Source: Phoenix dactylifera (Eukaryota; Streptophyta; Magnoliopsida; Arecales; Arecaceae). From it: a stretch of 64,000 nt of DNA. The notes beneath the pieces were generated by a model. It had not been told where the DNA came from. It ran no database searches and saw only the letters and a list, made by a program, of their open reading frames with translations. The stretch is from assembly GCF_009389715.1 (NCBI RefSeq), contig NW_024067684.1, forward strand, positions 1,039,501 to 1,103,500. Direction: 5' to 3'. This document shows, piece after piece, positions 1 to 11,516 of this stretch; within the stretch, counting starts at the first letter, position 1, and each line of letters starts with the position of its first letter. The position numbers were made by a program, and so were the translations under genes.

Positions 1-366
1 CCCATCCTTCTGCAAACCCCCCCCCACATAGAAGAAGACGAAGAAATTGTACCTTCTCATCGCTGAAGAAGGAGAATGGAGAGAGGGGAGGGCTCGAAGC
101 CCTAACCCTAGCCCCTGCCGCCGCTCGATTTCAAGTCGACAGCGTCCGGGGGCGTCGCGGGGGGCGTCGCGGGGGTTGTCGGGGCTGAGGATGGTGATGG
201 GATGGTAGGGGGTGGCGGGGGTGATCGGCTGATCGCCGACTAAGGAGGAGAAGATCTTCCACTGCTTGCGGCGGAGGTGGGGCTCGGAGGTGGTGGAGAT
301 CTTCCGTCATGGAGATGGAGCTTCGAGCCCTCCAACAAACAGGAACAAAAAAAAGTGTTAAACGTA
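1..366 (-). other. Open minus-strand stretch, possible start of an unrecognised gene
   Basis: On the minus strand a candidate untranslated first exon ends near 395 with an AG|GTAAGAGG donor. It is followed by a pyrimidine-rich stretch and a possible acceptor near 330. From there leftward one frame stays open to the window edge and reads a Pro/Arg-rich peptide; another frame has an ATG at about 310 but stops after about 57 codons. GC content is high, as at the start of a monocot gene. I recognise no domain. The poly-purine/poly-pyrimidine run at 430-455 would lie in the 5'UTR. It could also be a repeat or a chance open frame, because the rest of any gene lies outside the window. Confidence 0.3.
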
Positions 367-635
367 AGACAAAAAGGAAAGGACCTCTTACCTCTTCTTC
401 CTTGATGCTCTTGGATTTTTGAGAACGGGAAGGAGGGAGGGAGGGAGGGGGAGAAGGGTTGTGGGAGTGAGGGTAAGCCGTGAGGGGATTGGGTAAAGGA
501 TTTTTCTAAGGGCTGCCCGTTCGTCTCTGTCTCCCCGCCTGTGACTCTGTGGACTGTGGTCGGGCTGATCGTCCCACCCTCCCAAGCTCCCAGCAAGCAA
601 GCAAGCAAACAAAATTAAAAAAAAAAAATCTATGG

Positions 636-835
636 GCATGAAATTATAAACGGGTTAAACAGTTAAACAGGTCAGACATCTAAAATCCGTATTCGACCCA
701 ATTAATAAACAGGTCAAACGGTTCAATCTGTTTACGACCCAAACCCGTTTAGGATAAATCCAAATCTGTTTATGGCGGGTCGAACATAGATCAGATTGAC
801 GGGTCGCGTCTAATTTTGCCATTCCTAGTCAGCAC
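636..835. mobile_element. MITE-like repeat rich in GGGTT/AACCC and GTTTAAACAG words
   Basis: About 200 bases repeat the words CGGGT, AACAGGTCA, GACCCAA and CCCGTTTA on both strands, so the segment is partly self-complementary. It ends in AATTTTGCCATTCCTA, a phrase typical of short plant hAT-like MITEs. No ORF of note. The exact ends and target duplication are not resolved. Confidence 0.45.
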
Positions 836-1057
836 CGAGGCCGCGATTACACACCGTCGATATGTGTTCAAACTTCTCTTAGGGTACCTCGTTGCTGAAC
901 CCAGGCGCAGCGCATCATCCACCGTCCATTTGCTAACCATGAGCTCGCACACGGTCCATATCACGTTCGGGAGACCCAAATCCAACGGCCGTGATTGAGG
1001 CTCATGGTCACAAACGGCTCTCTGAGGGATAATCCTATTCCTGGGATTTCCGGACAA

Positions 1058-1073
1058 ACCCTAATATATAACG
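1058..1073 (+). promoter_or_regulatory. Telo-box and TATA box of the L10a gene
   Basis: AAACCCTAA lies at 1058-1066 and is immediately followed by ATATATAA. A telo-box next to the TATA box is a known hallmark of plant ribosomal-protein and translation-factor promoters. A CT-rich leader (1100-1145) follows, also typical of such genes. A GTAAGG donor at 1150 suggests a 5'UTR intron ending shortly before the start codon at 1490. Confidence 0.6.
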
Positions 1074-1489
1074 AGGAGGAGGTCTCGCATTTCCAGGGCT
1101 TCACTTCTCCCGCCGCCTTCTCTTCTCTTCTCTTCTCGCCGATCTCTTGGTAAGGCTATTTTGACCTCCGCCTCCCCTTCCCGTCGCGACCAATCCCTTT
1201 TATTTCTTGTCGTCCTTGAATTTAGAAGCCCCAACAGTTGTAGTCTTTCCTCCAATCCGATGTCTTCCCATCCTTTTTATCTTCGATTTTGTTCTTTTAT
1301 TTTTGATTGGATCTTTGATGATCTTAGTATCAAGACTGCGATTTTTCTTCATTGATTCGTGTTTTGAAGTTCTTTTGGTCGTTGATTTATTCTTATGATG
1401 GAGGATTTTTTTCAGCCTCTTAACGATCCGTTCGCTTTTGTTTGAAGGAAGGAGCGTAGAAGTGAAAGCAGGAGAAATCCACCAGAGCA

Positions 1490-4400
1490 ATGAGGTATTA
1501 TTTAGTTTTTTTGTTTTTATTTTTTGTATTTTAAAAAATGTGCTTTTTTTTGAAATAATATATTCCCTTTTGATGAATGCCAAGATTTTAGTGTGTTCTA
1601 AGTTGTTGCTACGTTCTACCTGACCATTAATGTATATCATAATCACTTACAGTGTTTGGTCGCACATTTGATCATTTTCGCAACAGGAGCTCTTTACTTG
1701 ATTGGTTTTAGTTTATTTTGATATGGTGTAATTCAACCCTCTTTTTCAACATGAAAGGCGGTCTTTTTTGTCGATCTTTTGTTCATTTTCACAACAGAAG
1801 CTCTTTACTTCATTGTTTTTAGTATTTTTTTTTATCTATTTAGGTTCATTGACTGGTTTTAGCCAATTTTAACATTTTTTTTAAATCGGATGGAATTTTT
1901 CCTTTTGCTAGGAATTTGGATTCTTTTTTGATTATGACCTGGTAGAGAATCACATGCGCAATGGTTCCTGTTCTATTTTTGGTGTTTTTATGATGATATA
2001 AAGCAAAAGTTCGTTGCTTTTGGGGCATTTTATGGAGCTCAACTTCAACAGTTATGTTACCAGTGCATCTTGTTGCATGTATGGTCAAATGATGATGCAA
2101 TATTTTTCTGTAGATTATGTCTTACATTTCTCATGCCATCAATGAACTACGATGATCAATACTTTTAACTCTTTAGCCTCGGATGTACGAACCCTTTTCT
2201 TGCATCCGTATCCACTAAAAAGATATTGGTTGTGTCTTAAAAGTTTCCAAAACCTTTTTCACAGCTTTTGTCCCTTGCAGTTTAGTGATCTATTTCTTTT
2301 TCTTGAGTCATGATCTTATTCATTGCTCTTCTTATTGCGCGTTCTTAAGCCTTTGTTGCATGTGAATAATTTACCATTGTCAATATTTGGTATTACTACT
2401 GTATACCCATTTCTCTTTTCATGGGCCACAACAAGGACCCTCTTTTATTGCTTTACTTTCTAAACCATGAGGCATTGTATTTCTCCTTGTTGTTTTATGA
2501 AAATTTCTCTTGTTTTTTTTATTATATGATATTTAATGAATTAGACTTGTATGATTGGTTTATTACCTCAATAATTCATAGTGATTATGCAATGACCTTA
2601 TTCTAGATTTCAGAATTTTCTGAGCTGAAAATAATTAATTGTTCAATCTGACTATCTATTCTCTTTACTATTCTATAGCAAGTTGCAGAGCGACGTTTTG
2701 AGGGAAGCAATCTCTCAGCTGACGAATGCTTCTCGGGAGAAGAAGCGTAATTTTACTGAAACCATTGAGCTGCAGATTGGTCTGAAGAACTATGACCCCC
2801 AAAAGGACAAGCGTTTCAGTGGGTCTGTGAAGTTACCTCATATCCCTCGTCCAAAAATGAAGGTTTGCATGCTTGGTGATGCTCAGCATGTTGAGGAGGT
2901 GAGATATGTTAGTGCATATATACATAAAATTATAGAAGTATTAATTGCAGGATGTTAAAAGGAAATAATTATAAAGTAGCTGTCCCCCTTTGAATTTTGA
3001 TTAATGTATTTCACTTCATTTATCAACTATGCTCAGTGGTAAAGCTTGTTTTCTCATTTTATCCCGGACTTACTAACTTAATCTGCATTCTCTGTGACTT
3101 GTAAAATGGATCTGCATTATATATGTTGATTCCAATGTGCCAAAGAGCAAAAATAGCTTGATGCTCATGTTTTCATTGACTTTAGTTTGCCACAATGACA
3201 AATATTGTACTGTTTCTTGTTTGTGTCCTCTGCAGGCAGAGAAAATAGGGCTTGACTATATGGATGTTGAAGCACTAAAAAAGATGAACAAAAACAAGAA
3301 GCTGGTCAAAAAGCTTGCTAAGAAGTACCATGCTTTCCTAGCATCAGAAGCAATCATTAAGCAGATTCCTCGTCTTCTTGGTCCTGGTCTCAATAAAGCA
3401 GGCATGCACTTTAATTATTTCTTACGTTAGGAGTTTTCTTGGAAGCAGATTGGCACCGGTTGACCTTGAATGCTGATGCTTAAAAATTGCATAAATTCCA
3501 CACAGGAAGTAACTATGCATTTTACCCTTTTTTTCTAATTCTCATGAGCTTCAAATTTGCTACATATATTACCCTTTTTTTTCTAATTCTCATGAGCTTC
3601 AAATTTGCTACATCCTTTAGAAGATTAATTTATGACACTAAATTATGGGAAAGATAACTTTTGGTTATACCAAAACTATGAGAGCAAAGGATCATACTTA
3701 TTGTGTTGTTTGGGCACCACTGCCATTGATATAGTACAATATTGTATCCAATTTATAGATCCTTTTCTTTGAGAATCTGTTGGATGGGCCATATCTCACT
3801 CTGGCCAGTGAATTGGTGTGAAACCACTATATTAAATTCAATTGGCAAATCTTTCTTTGGTCCTATCCCAGGCTGAAATGGAAAAAAGGAGGCATGAGAA
3901 GCATCAGACTTCATGTACTATTTAATATTAGTTGTCAATTCCCTTGTGCTGGTACATAGTAATCTTTACTTCACACTGAACCTGGTTATTCTACCTCTGT
4001 AGGGTTGCAAATGAGCCCAGCCGAGCTGAGTACCAGGCTGCTTGGGCTTGGCTTGGCCTATAAACAGGCCACTTGAGCTTGTCTCGAACTTGGACTGGCT
4101 CAACAAAACTTGCTCAAGCTCGGCTTGTCTAAGCTTCGAGCCAAGCTTTAGTCAAGCTGAATTGGGCCTGTCCATTGTATTTGAACAAGCCCCATGTTCA
4201 GGCTTTGCTCATTTATGAGCCAAGCTCTGAAATGCGTTTAATCTCAGCTCGTTTCCTAGTTGAGCTGAGCTCGAACAAGCTGATTGCGCGAGCAGCTTGA
4301 TTCATTTGCACCCCTATACTGCTGTATCAAAGACTATGATCATATAACTTACCATATCAACTTTAACTTTATGCCTTTTGACATATTCATTTGTTAAATA

Positions 4401-5815
4401 TCATTAGTTCTTGTAAATCTTAAGCATCAAATTTCTCTAGCCACCTGAAGCATGGATAAAGTAATTAACCTTTCCCTTTTATTTTACGATCTCTGTATAT
4501 TAACATACTGTGCATTATGAACTTACAATGTGTTTGTTTCTCGTGTGCTTTTCTTGACATTTTATCATGCAGGGAAGTTTCCCACATTGGTGACTCATCA
4601 GGAATCTCTGGAAGGAAAAGTTAATGAGACAAAAGCAATGGTGAAATTTCAGCTCAAGAAAGTTTTGTGCATGGGTGTTGCTGTGGGTAATTGTGCAATG
4701 GAGGAGAAGCAGATCTTTCAGAATGTGCAACTCAGTGTCAACTTTCTTGTGTCATTGTTGAAGAAGAATTGGCAAAATGTGGGTTCTCCATATCATATCT
4801 TTGTTGATTTCCACGCTGCTAGATTGTTTACATTTTTTCATGTCTTTTTTTCAACTTCTTGTTTGAAATAGATTTAATATATCACCCATTCTATCCTGAT
4901 ACAGTAAAATCTACCAACTTGTTAATGCCATATAAAACATATGTACACATTCTGAATTTCTGATGTTTCTACTTTATGTAAACTGTAGGACTTTATTCAA
5001 AGGACTAAAGAAATATCTAGATCTACAATTTCTAGGATGTTTTACTGCACCTGGATATAGAGGTAGTTGAATATTAGGACGCCATGTTGCTTCTACATTA
5101 TTCAAAGAGGAGAATCCAGATGCTAGGTTTTCTTGCTTCTCCGAAAAGTTCTTTCATGACTTTATGTTCTTGTAGAAGCACTTTTAAGATAATATTTCCA
5201 AACACTATTTCGAAGAAGTGTTTTTTTTTGCTTTAAATGTTGCAAAAGCACTTTTTAAAGAAGTGCCAAACAGTCCTTTAGAGTTGTTTAGTTTAAGCTT
5301 TTGCCATAATTTGAATTAGATAACCAAGAAACTAACTAGAAGTGCTGTTTTTCTTGAACATCACGATGTGGATAAATCTGACAGCTTTTTTCTTGTACAT
5401 TCAACTCTAGCATGGCTCTATGGATGAACCACTAGCCTGCCAGCCTTGATGGCGGCAAGATCCTGTAACATTTTCCCTTAGGGTGCAGACCTTCATATCT
5501 GTAGCCCAGGGTATGCTATCTGGATGTTGCAGCTATCATGACTATCTTTATGATTTTCTTCATCAATTTGGCTTTTTATAAGCATTTGTTCTGTGCATGT
5601 TTATTATTATTTTGTAACCTTATCTTGTCTGGATTTATACAATTGATGTAGTGCATATTTCATTTTTACTGGGCCTGTCTTTTCTAAGGATTATTATTTA
5701 TTTAGCTAGTTTGACATGTACAGATTTCTAACATCTCTCATTCCACTCTGCATGATTACAGGTGAGGTGTTTGTACCTGAAGAGCACCATGGGTAAGCCA
5801 TATCGAGTATTCTAA
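1490..5815 (+). CDS. RPL10A: 60S ribosomal protein L10a (uL1), five coding exons
   Basis: Structural protein of the cytosolic large ribosomal subunit, forming the L1 stalk near the tRNA exit site. Coding exons are 1490-1494 (ATGAG), 2679-2898, 3236-3401, 4573-4778 and 5762-5815, totalling 651 nt, i.e. 216 aa, the normal length for plant L10a. The joined protein begins [12 protein letters not shown] and contains [68 protein letters not shown] and the C-terminus [10 protein letters not shown], all uL1 family signatures. The first exon holds only five coding bases, so it is missed by simple ORF calling; the splice completes Ser2. Intron 3 (3402-4572) uses a GC donor; the other three coding introns are GT-AG. 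Introns carry MITE-like repeats and a short tandem duplication. I see no disabling change, so it is probably functional. Confidence 0.96.
3522..3613. repeat. Tandem duplication, about 45-bp unit, in L10a intron 3
   Basis: The unit running from TTACCCTTTTTT to TTTGCTACAT occurs twice back to back (3522-3565 and 3569-3613). The copies differ only in T-run length, so the duplication is recent. It is intronic and has no coding effect. Confidence 0.85.
4003..4318. mobile_element. Palindromic AGCTCGAGCTT-rich MITE in L10a intron 3
   Basis: The left end reads TAGGGTTGCAAATGAGCC. The right end, reverse complemented, reads TAGGGGTGCAAATGAATC, giving an imperfect terminal inverted repeat of about 18 bases. 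The interior is dense in GAGCTTG/CAAGCTC words that can fold back. TIRs starting TAGGGGTG are common in plant hAT-type MITEs. I could not find a clean 8-bp target duplication. Confidence 0.6.
5080..5290. repeat. MITE-like segment in L10a intron 4
   Basis: The words AGAAGCACTTTT, AAAAGCACTTTTTAAAGAAG and CCAAACAGTCC recur on both strands. They resemble the ends of the larger element at 56310-57295. This is probably a short non-autonomous element; its boundaries are not resolved. Confidence 0.35.
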
Positions 5816-8479
5816 GTAGTTCTTTAGCTCGGCTGGTAATCTGTGACTAGGGAATACTCGGTTATCATTTTGTTTGTTCAGGTCTTGTTATCAACATCTG
5901 TGAGTTTTTAATCCAAAGTTTTGTTTCTTATGGTCTTAAGGAGATTTTGGTGTTTGGTATCTCTTAAAACTTATGATGGAATGCATTGTTATGAATTTCG
6001 GTTCATTGGTTTTGATTTGAGAAGATCAAAGTGAATGAATTCTTCATCTCCATATACTATAATGTTGTAGTTTGCCAGAACTCTATTGCTGTGCGATTTT
6101 TGTCCAATGTTTATTATAGATTGCCAAGGGGACTGGGTGGTTGAATTGATGTGGACATAGCAGGAGGGCTTGTGAATTCTTTCTGCAGGAGGGCTACCCT
6201 TGGTCCATTCGTAATCACCCCAAACATAACATTACATCAATTTGGATAATCCTTGTTTGGCAGCCTCCTCTGTGACTCCAGTACCTGCTTGTCTATACTT
6301 CTGCTTGGTCGAAGCGTGCAGCTGAGGTGAGTGAATCGTTTACTGGCCTAAGTAGTGGTCGCAAGAGTTGTTAGATGCTTTAATAAGGTGAAATGATATG
6401 TGAGAATTCAGGCTCTGGGGGAAGAGAAAAGGGATGGTTGGTAGTTGGAAGGTTGCAAGGTTACTAGAGGATAGCAGATAGATGACATGGTGGCTGTCAA
6501 GAGCTATACATTTTTATGGTACAAAACATGCACCAAGGAGGATGTAAACTTGGTGAAGGTACCATTAAGTGAGTTGGGAGAAATTCTTGCAGGTAATCAG
6601 ATCATGAGGTGTATCTTGCAGGATATCTCGAAGGTGAGAAGTTTGGCTGATCTGACTTTTATCCATGTTAGAGAATATGGGTCCTAGAAAATCTGATTGG
6701 ATTAAGGATAGAATCAGGGATTGGGAGATTCTGAACCATAACCTTTTTTTTTCTTTGATTTTTCAGACATCACATAGATCCAATCTGTCTTTTAAAAATT
6801 CACAGCATAAGACTAGGCAAGACCGCTCATCCATTTACATCATTGTGGATAAATAATTTTGGTGTTAACGAGCTCAACTGTTACAAAAATGAATAGGTAC
6901 ATGATGCCGACTTTATTAAATATACTGTTATTATCAATAACAACAACAAATAGATGGCATCAAAGGAGCTGCTTTATCCCAGAGATCCAGCGCTTATCTG
7001 ACCATAAAGGACCTTTTCCATCTGCCACCCTTACTCGGTTGGATACCACCTGCACGTTGAACGCAATAAATCACTATGCAGCAGAGCAGATTAAATTAGG
7101 AATAAAAGTCGATCAGAAAATATTCATCTGGATTTATTTTTTATCCAAATTTATTCAAATATGGGTAGATGTTTGAGCATTCGACCAATATTTGTATTCA
7201 TATTCGTCAAGAAAAAAGAATATGGATATGGACAGACAATTATTCGATCCGTATTCAAATATCCGATTTCATTTGTAATTTTATTTAATTTTATATCGCA
7301 TTCAAAATAACTAACAATATTAACGTATTAGTAATTTGTTTTATCATTGATTTAGTAATTTTTTTGATTTTGTGATTATAAATTTTAATTATCTATATTT
7401 ATATTCATACTTTCGGTATCCGATTTGTATTTGTATCCGTTTAAAATAAATATATTTTTATATTTGATGAGCATTCGTATCTATATCTGTATTCGTCAAA
7501 TAAAATAAATACAAATACGAATATGCTAGAATTTAATTTGTGCTCTATGTGATTTTAACTCTAAATTAAACATAAGAAACTTTCTTCATGCGGATTCCTA
7601 TGTAGAAATGCATCATCCCCCACAAACTACATATCATATAATTGGCAGCAAGGATGGGTTAAGTAGAGTTTGCTAGAATTCGACCAAGGGAGTAAGATAT
7701 GCACTGGAAGAACATTAACGTCCATCTTCCTGCTCACAGACCATGCAACTTTCAGCAGAATTAACTGCGGGAAAAGAACATGAAATTTATCAGACATGTA
7801 AATTTAAGATGACATGTATGACGCTTTCTCTTAACTAGTATTGAGAAGCAACATTGTTCCATGATTTAAAGAAACATTAGAGTTTTCAGCTTCAAAGCAA
7901 AGGTTATCCCCCGGCAAGTTTGATATCAAAGTTGATGCAGGACAACAGAAAAAAAGAGGAAGAAAGAGAAAAGAAGGAGAGGAGAGGAAGAAGAGAGGGA
8001 GAAAACTAGGCTTCGCACCTAGGTCTAGCTCAAGGCTTCACACAAAGGCTAAAAGAAGAGAATAATCATTTTCATTCATTATAGCATAATCTTAAATAAT
8101 GTATGGACCAAAAAAATATGGGCTTTCAAAATAACAAAAAAATCCAGATAACAAAAAAATCCCTACAAAGAAAATAATTTTATAAAAATTCTAAAATGAC
8201 AACAAGTATGGTTGGACCCACTGATCTATGAGAACGAGTCAATGACTTTTACCCCTTTTAGAAGTTTCCACCACCGAAGCTTAATCCACCGATCTGATCA
8301 ACCATCGGACCGTCAGAACCGGAGGTCGCACATATATTTCCACGCGAAATTTCGGACCTAAAATTCCGTCTTACGCCCAACGACAAAGGAAGAGGCCGAG
8401 TATTTCCAGCAAAAAAATAAAGGAAGAGGCCGAGTCCCGCGGAGAAAAATAGAACGAGGGAGCTCTCTTTGTACGGGCC
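5816..8479. other. Intergenic region between L10a and the plastid-protein gene
   Basis: The first few hundred bases should hold the L10a 3'UTR. Short open frames at 6487-6687 and 6859-7176 have no recognisable domain and AT-rich codon use; I do not call them genes. A purine-rich AGGAAGA/GAGAGG stretch lies at 7950-8010. The last part (about 8380-8479) is GC-richer and probably contains the promoter and 5'UTR of the next gene. Confidence 0.5.
7100..7535. repeat. AT-rich repeat of TATTCGTATCC / GGATACGAATA words
   Basis: Variants of ATTCGTAT, ATTCATAT and TATCCGTA recur many times on both strands, giving a segment that folds on itself. Its edges run from about TATTCATCTGGATTTAT to ACAAATACGAATATGC. 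It looks like a non-autonomous foldback or MITE element common in plant intergenic DNA. No ORF. Confidence 0.5.
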
Positions 8480-11400
8480 ATGGCGCAGGTTCTGACGAAG
8501 GTACACGCGCCCTACCAATCCCTCGGCCGCCCCTCGCTATCTTCCACGCGGATCTCTCTCTACGGCTCCCGGGATGCCTTCCTCGGAAACCCTCACCCTA
8601 GATGGGCGGCTCTCCAGAAGGAGTTGGAGTGCGAGGGCCGCCACTCCAACTTCTTTGGGGGCGGCCGCAAGCAAGTGAGCTACCTCTCTCACTCTCTCTC
8701 TCCCGTCCTCGAAGAATATTAGATTAATTTCTTCTTATTGTTCCTTTGCATTTCTCGAGTTTCAACAATGATTGCAAGGTGTTTGGTAAAATGGGAATGA
8801 AGAAGAGGAAAAATTGTGCTTGATTTTGAAAATTATTAGCGAAGTTGGATTTGTAATTTCATTGCACAACCAAGCAATCATTCATATGTAACAATAACAC
8901 TTTGAGGAAACTATTTGTAACATTATGAACTAATCTGATTCACTATTAATAGAGTTGGGAAACGATATGTTTACGAATGCAATCTTGAAATTGATTTTGA
9001 AGAGTATATGCTAGACCCGGATTACTACTTGGGTCGAAGCTAAGAGCTGGCATAGATGCGTGGGGTGATTGCGAACGTGCGAGCCTTTTGTTGAAGTAGC
9101 TTCTATGGCGTGTTAAGGGCTCCAAACCGTTTGCATCTCCACTTATTTATCCTGAGAGATGATGCTTCATGATATAGAAAGCATGCGATTGCTATAACCT
9201 TGTTTTGTTGAAATAGTGATTGCGTTCAAATGTCTGAGTTCATTTTTAAAGTACAAAATGCGGTCGATTGGATAGACCTGATAGTCTTTTCAAAGCAAAT
9301 TTCACGTATGCTTCTAATGGTTTGGAAATCCTGCAAGCTCACCTCAGAGGCGGAGGTATGGCTGTAGGAGCAAAGCCAGAAACTTATCTAATGCATTAAG
9401 CTTAGTAGATTGATGACAGCTTACTTCTTCATAAGCTTACCTCAGCATGTCAATAAGCTTTCTAGATAACTATTGTGTTTCACTTTTTATGTAAGTTTTA
9501 ACTTCCTATTGGTGAAGTGTGGCTTTAGGGAAACTCTTCATAATGGAGGTTCAAGGGCCTATAACCAATCTCCTGGATGCAGACAATATGAAGCCTAGGT
9601 TCTTCTCACTTATTCTTTAACATGTGAGAATAATGAATGGCTTAGTAACCTTGAAACACCGGTTGTGGCTTCTTAAAGGGATAAAGATTGCTAAAAGAAA
9701 TTATTTGGATGTACAATTGGCTATACAAATGAGAGTTTACAAAGGTGGACAAACTTTCTTTGAATACTCAATGAATGAATATTGAGGTGCAATTGCTGAC
9801 CAAGACCCTCAACATGTTCCATTCCCATTTGAGTTGATACAAGCATGAGAATTTCAAGTAGAATGGTTCCTTCTGTTCCATGCATTTAGAATGAAATCTG
9901 ATGCATTAGACTGTGATTTTCATTATGCTTCTTTAATCCCACATTTCTTCTTTTACCTAAATAGCTCTGATTTCATTTATTCCTGCATTATGTTTTGCTA
10001 TATGTTTTATCATCGTAAGTTGAAGTCTACTTTCACAATTATCTTTGCAGTAGATTGTGTTGTCATGATAATAATGAGCAAGGATCAAGCTTTTTCCCTG
10101 TCGATATCTTAACTGCTAAGATTGTTCTAACTGATTGTTTGAAGCAGCGCATGAAACTTCTGGTGGGACAGGTTCTGACTCAAATGAAAGGGAGGCATGC
10201 AACAGAAATTTTGCCTGCAGGCCCTTACAGAGAACCTCAACCACAATATAAGTTGGACTCTGGAACATAATAGTTGTTGCTCTTAGATAATATGGTTAAC
10301 TGATATTAATCTTTTTTTAAAATCTAGCAGTTATTGCATACAACATTCTGCTAGAGGTTATCTACTGAGATGTCTTCTAATTTTCAGCATCATGGCCGCA
10401 TTTGAATATCCATACTTGTTTTTGGTAGATTCCAGGATCAAATTTGAGAATGTGTACTGGTAAAAGGGAATAAATGAGCACATTCTGATTTAGTGCAACC
10501 AGGTTTATTATTTACAGTCTGCAAAATTGTTCAGTTAAAAAAAGGACAGGGACCATCTAGGAAAAAAGATCTGAAATTTTGGGTTGGACATTTTGTTGAA
10601 GGTGATTGTAATGCTCTTCTAGTCATCTAGGATAAAGTTGAAGCGATAACATGCCTGACATTCCGAATGAACATCTGGGCAATATAATGTTTTCACTCCA
10701 TGGTTGAAATAAGCATGGAGTTGCTTGCATTGCCATGGTTGTTGAAGTTTTAAGAATCTAGTCGATAGAGATATCTAGCAACTTTATTTATGTTTTAAAT
10801 GGCAGTGTAGAGGAATCTTTTTCAGTATTTGACCTATCATATTTCCGTTGGCCTTATATGCTGCCCAAAAAAAGTAAATATAAAAATAAAATCGGGTGGT
10901 GAGGTGTTCAATTTTCCTTCCAGCGTGAAACTTTCACCTGGCACTTTACAGGGTTTTCTCATTGTTGAGCATTTTTCCTGGCTGCAGGAGCAAGCTAGAA
11001 AAGCCCTAGAAGGTGCACTTGGTGAGAAGAAAACTGAGTTTGAAAAATGGAATAGAGAAATCGAGCAGAGGCAGGAAAAGGGTGGTGGAGGTGCATCAGG
11101 TCGAGGAGGCTGGTTTGGAGGCGGCGGATGGTTTGGGTGGTTTGGTGGAGAGCACTTCTGGGAGGAAGCACAGCAAGCAATCCTTGCTATCATAGGCATT
11201 GTTTCCTTGGTACGAGACGATATATTATCTACTTCTAATTCTGCAACTTCGGATTTTTTATGCTGATGCTGTTCGTTCTTCTTCACAGTATCTCCTGCTA
11301 GCAAAGGGCAGTGTGATGTTTGCTGTTGTCTTCAATTCACTGCTGTTTGTACTGCGAGGTGCAAGGAATTGGTTCATCTTTATTTCATCACATCTAACTG

Positions 11401-11516
11401 GAAAAGCCGTCGCACCTGTTTCTGGATCTGGACCCCTGGATCAAATGGTAAGCAACACATACCAGACCCAAGTGTCTGCCAAAGAAAGAGTCGTCCGGAA
11501 ATGGGGGACAGATTAA
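8480..11516 (+). CDS. Plastid-type Gly/Trp-rich membrane protein, function unknown
   Basis: Proposed exons are 8480-8674 (65 codons), 10988-11209 (74 codons) and 11289-11516 (75 codons plus stop), all phase 0, giving about 214 aa. Residues 1-45 are rich in Ser, Leu and Arg with few acids (MAQVLTKVHAPYQSLGRPSL), as in a chloroplast transit peptide. Next come a charged helix (ARKALEGALGEKKTEFEKWN), a glycine/tryptophan stretch (GGWFGGGGWFGWFGG) and two likely membrane segments (AILAIIGIVSLYLLLA and MFAVVFNSLLFVL). The chosen end reads SAKERVVRKWGTD. A possible GTAAGC donor at 11448 could instead splice to an exon at about 11574, but the read-through tail looks protein-like. The large intron (8675-10987) might hide a small extra exon near 10147. 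I do not know the function; a thylakoid or envelope location is inferred. Confidence 0.72.

Noticed and set aside
1200-1646. 148-codon Lys-rich minus-strand ORF
   Set aside because: It is antisense to the CT-rich leader and intron of RPL10A and has no domain.
10829-11304. 145-codon plus and 155-codon minus ORFs over exon 2 of the plastid-protein gene
   Set aside because: The plus ORF is the true exon extended into the intron; the minus ORF is its shadow.
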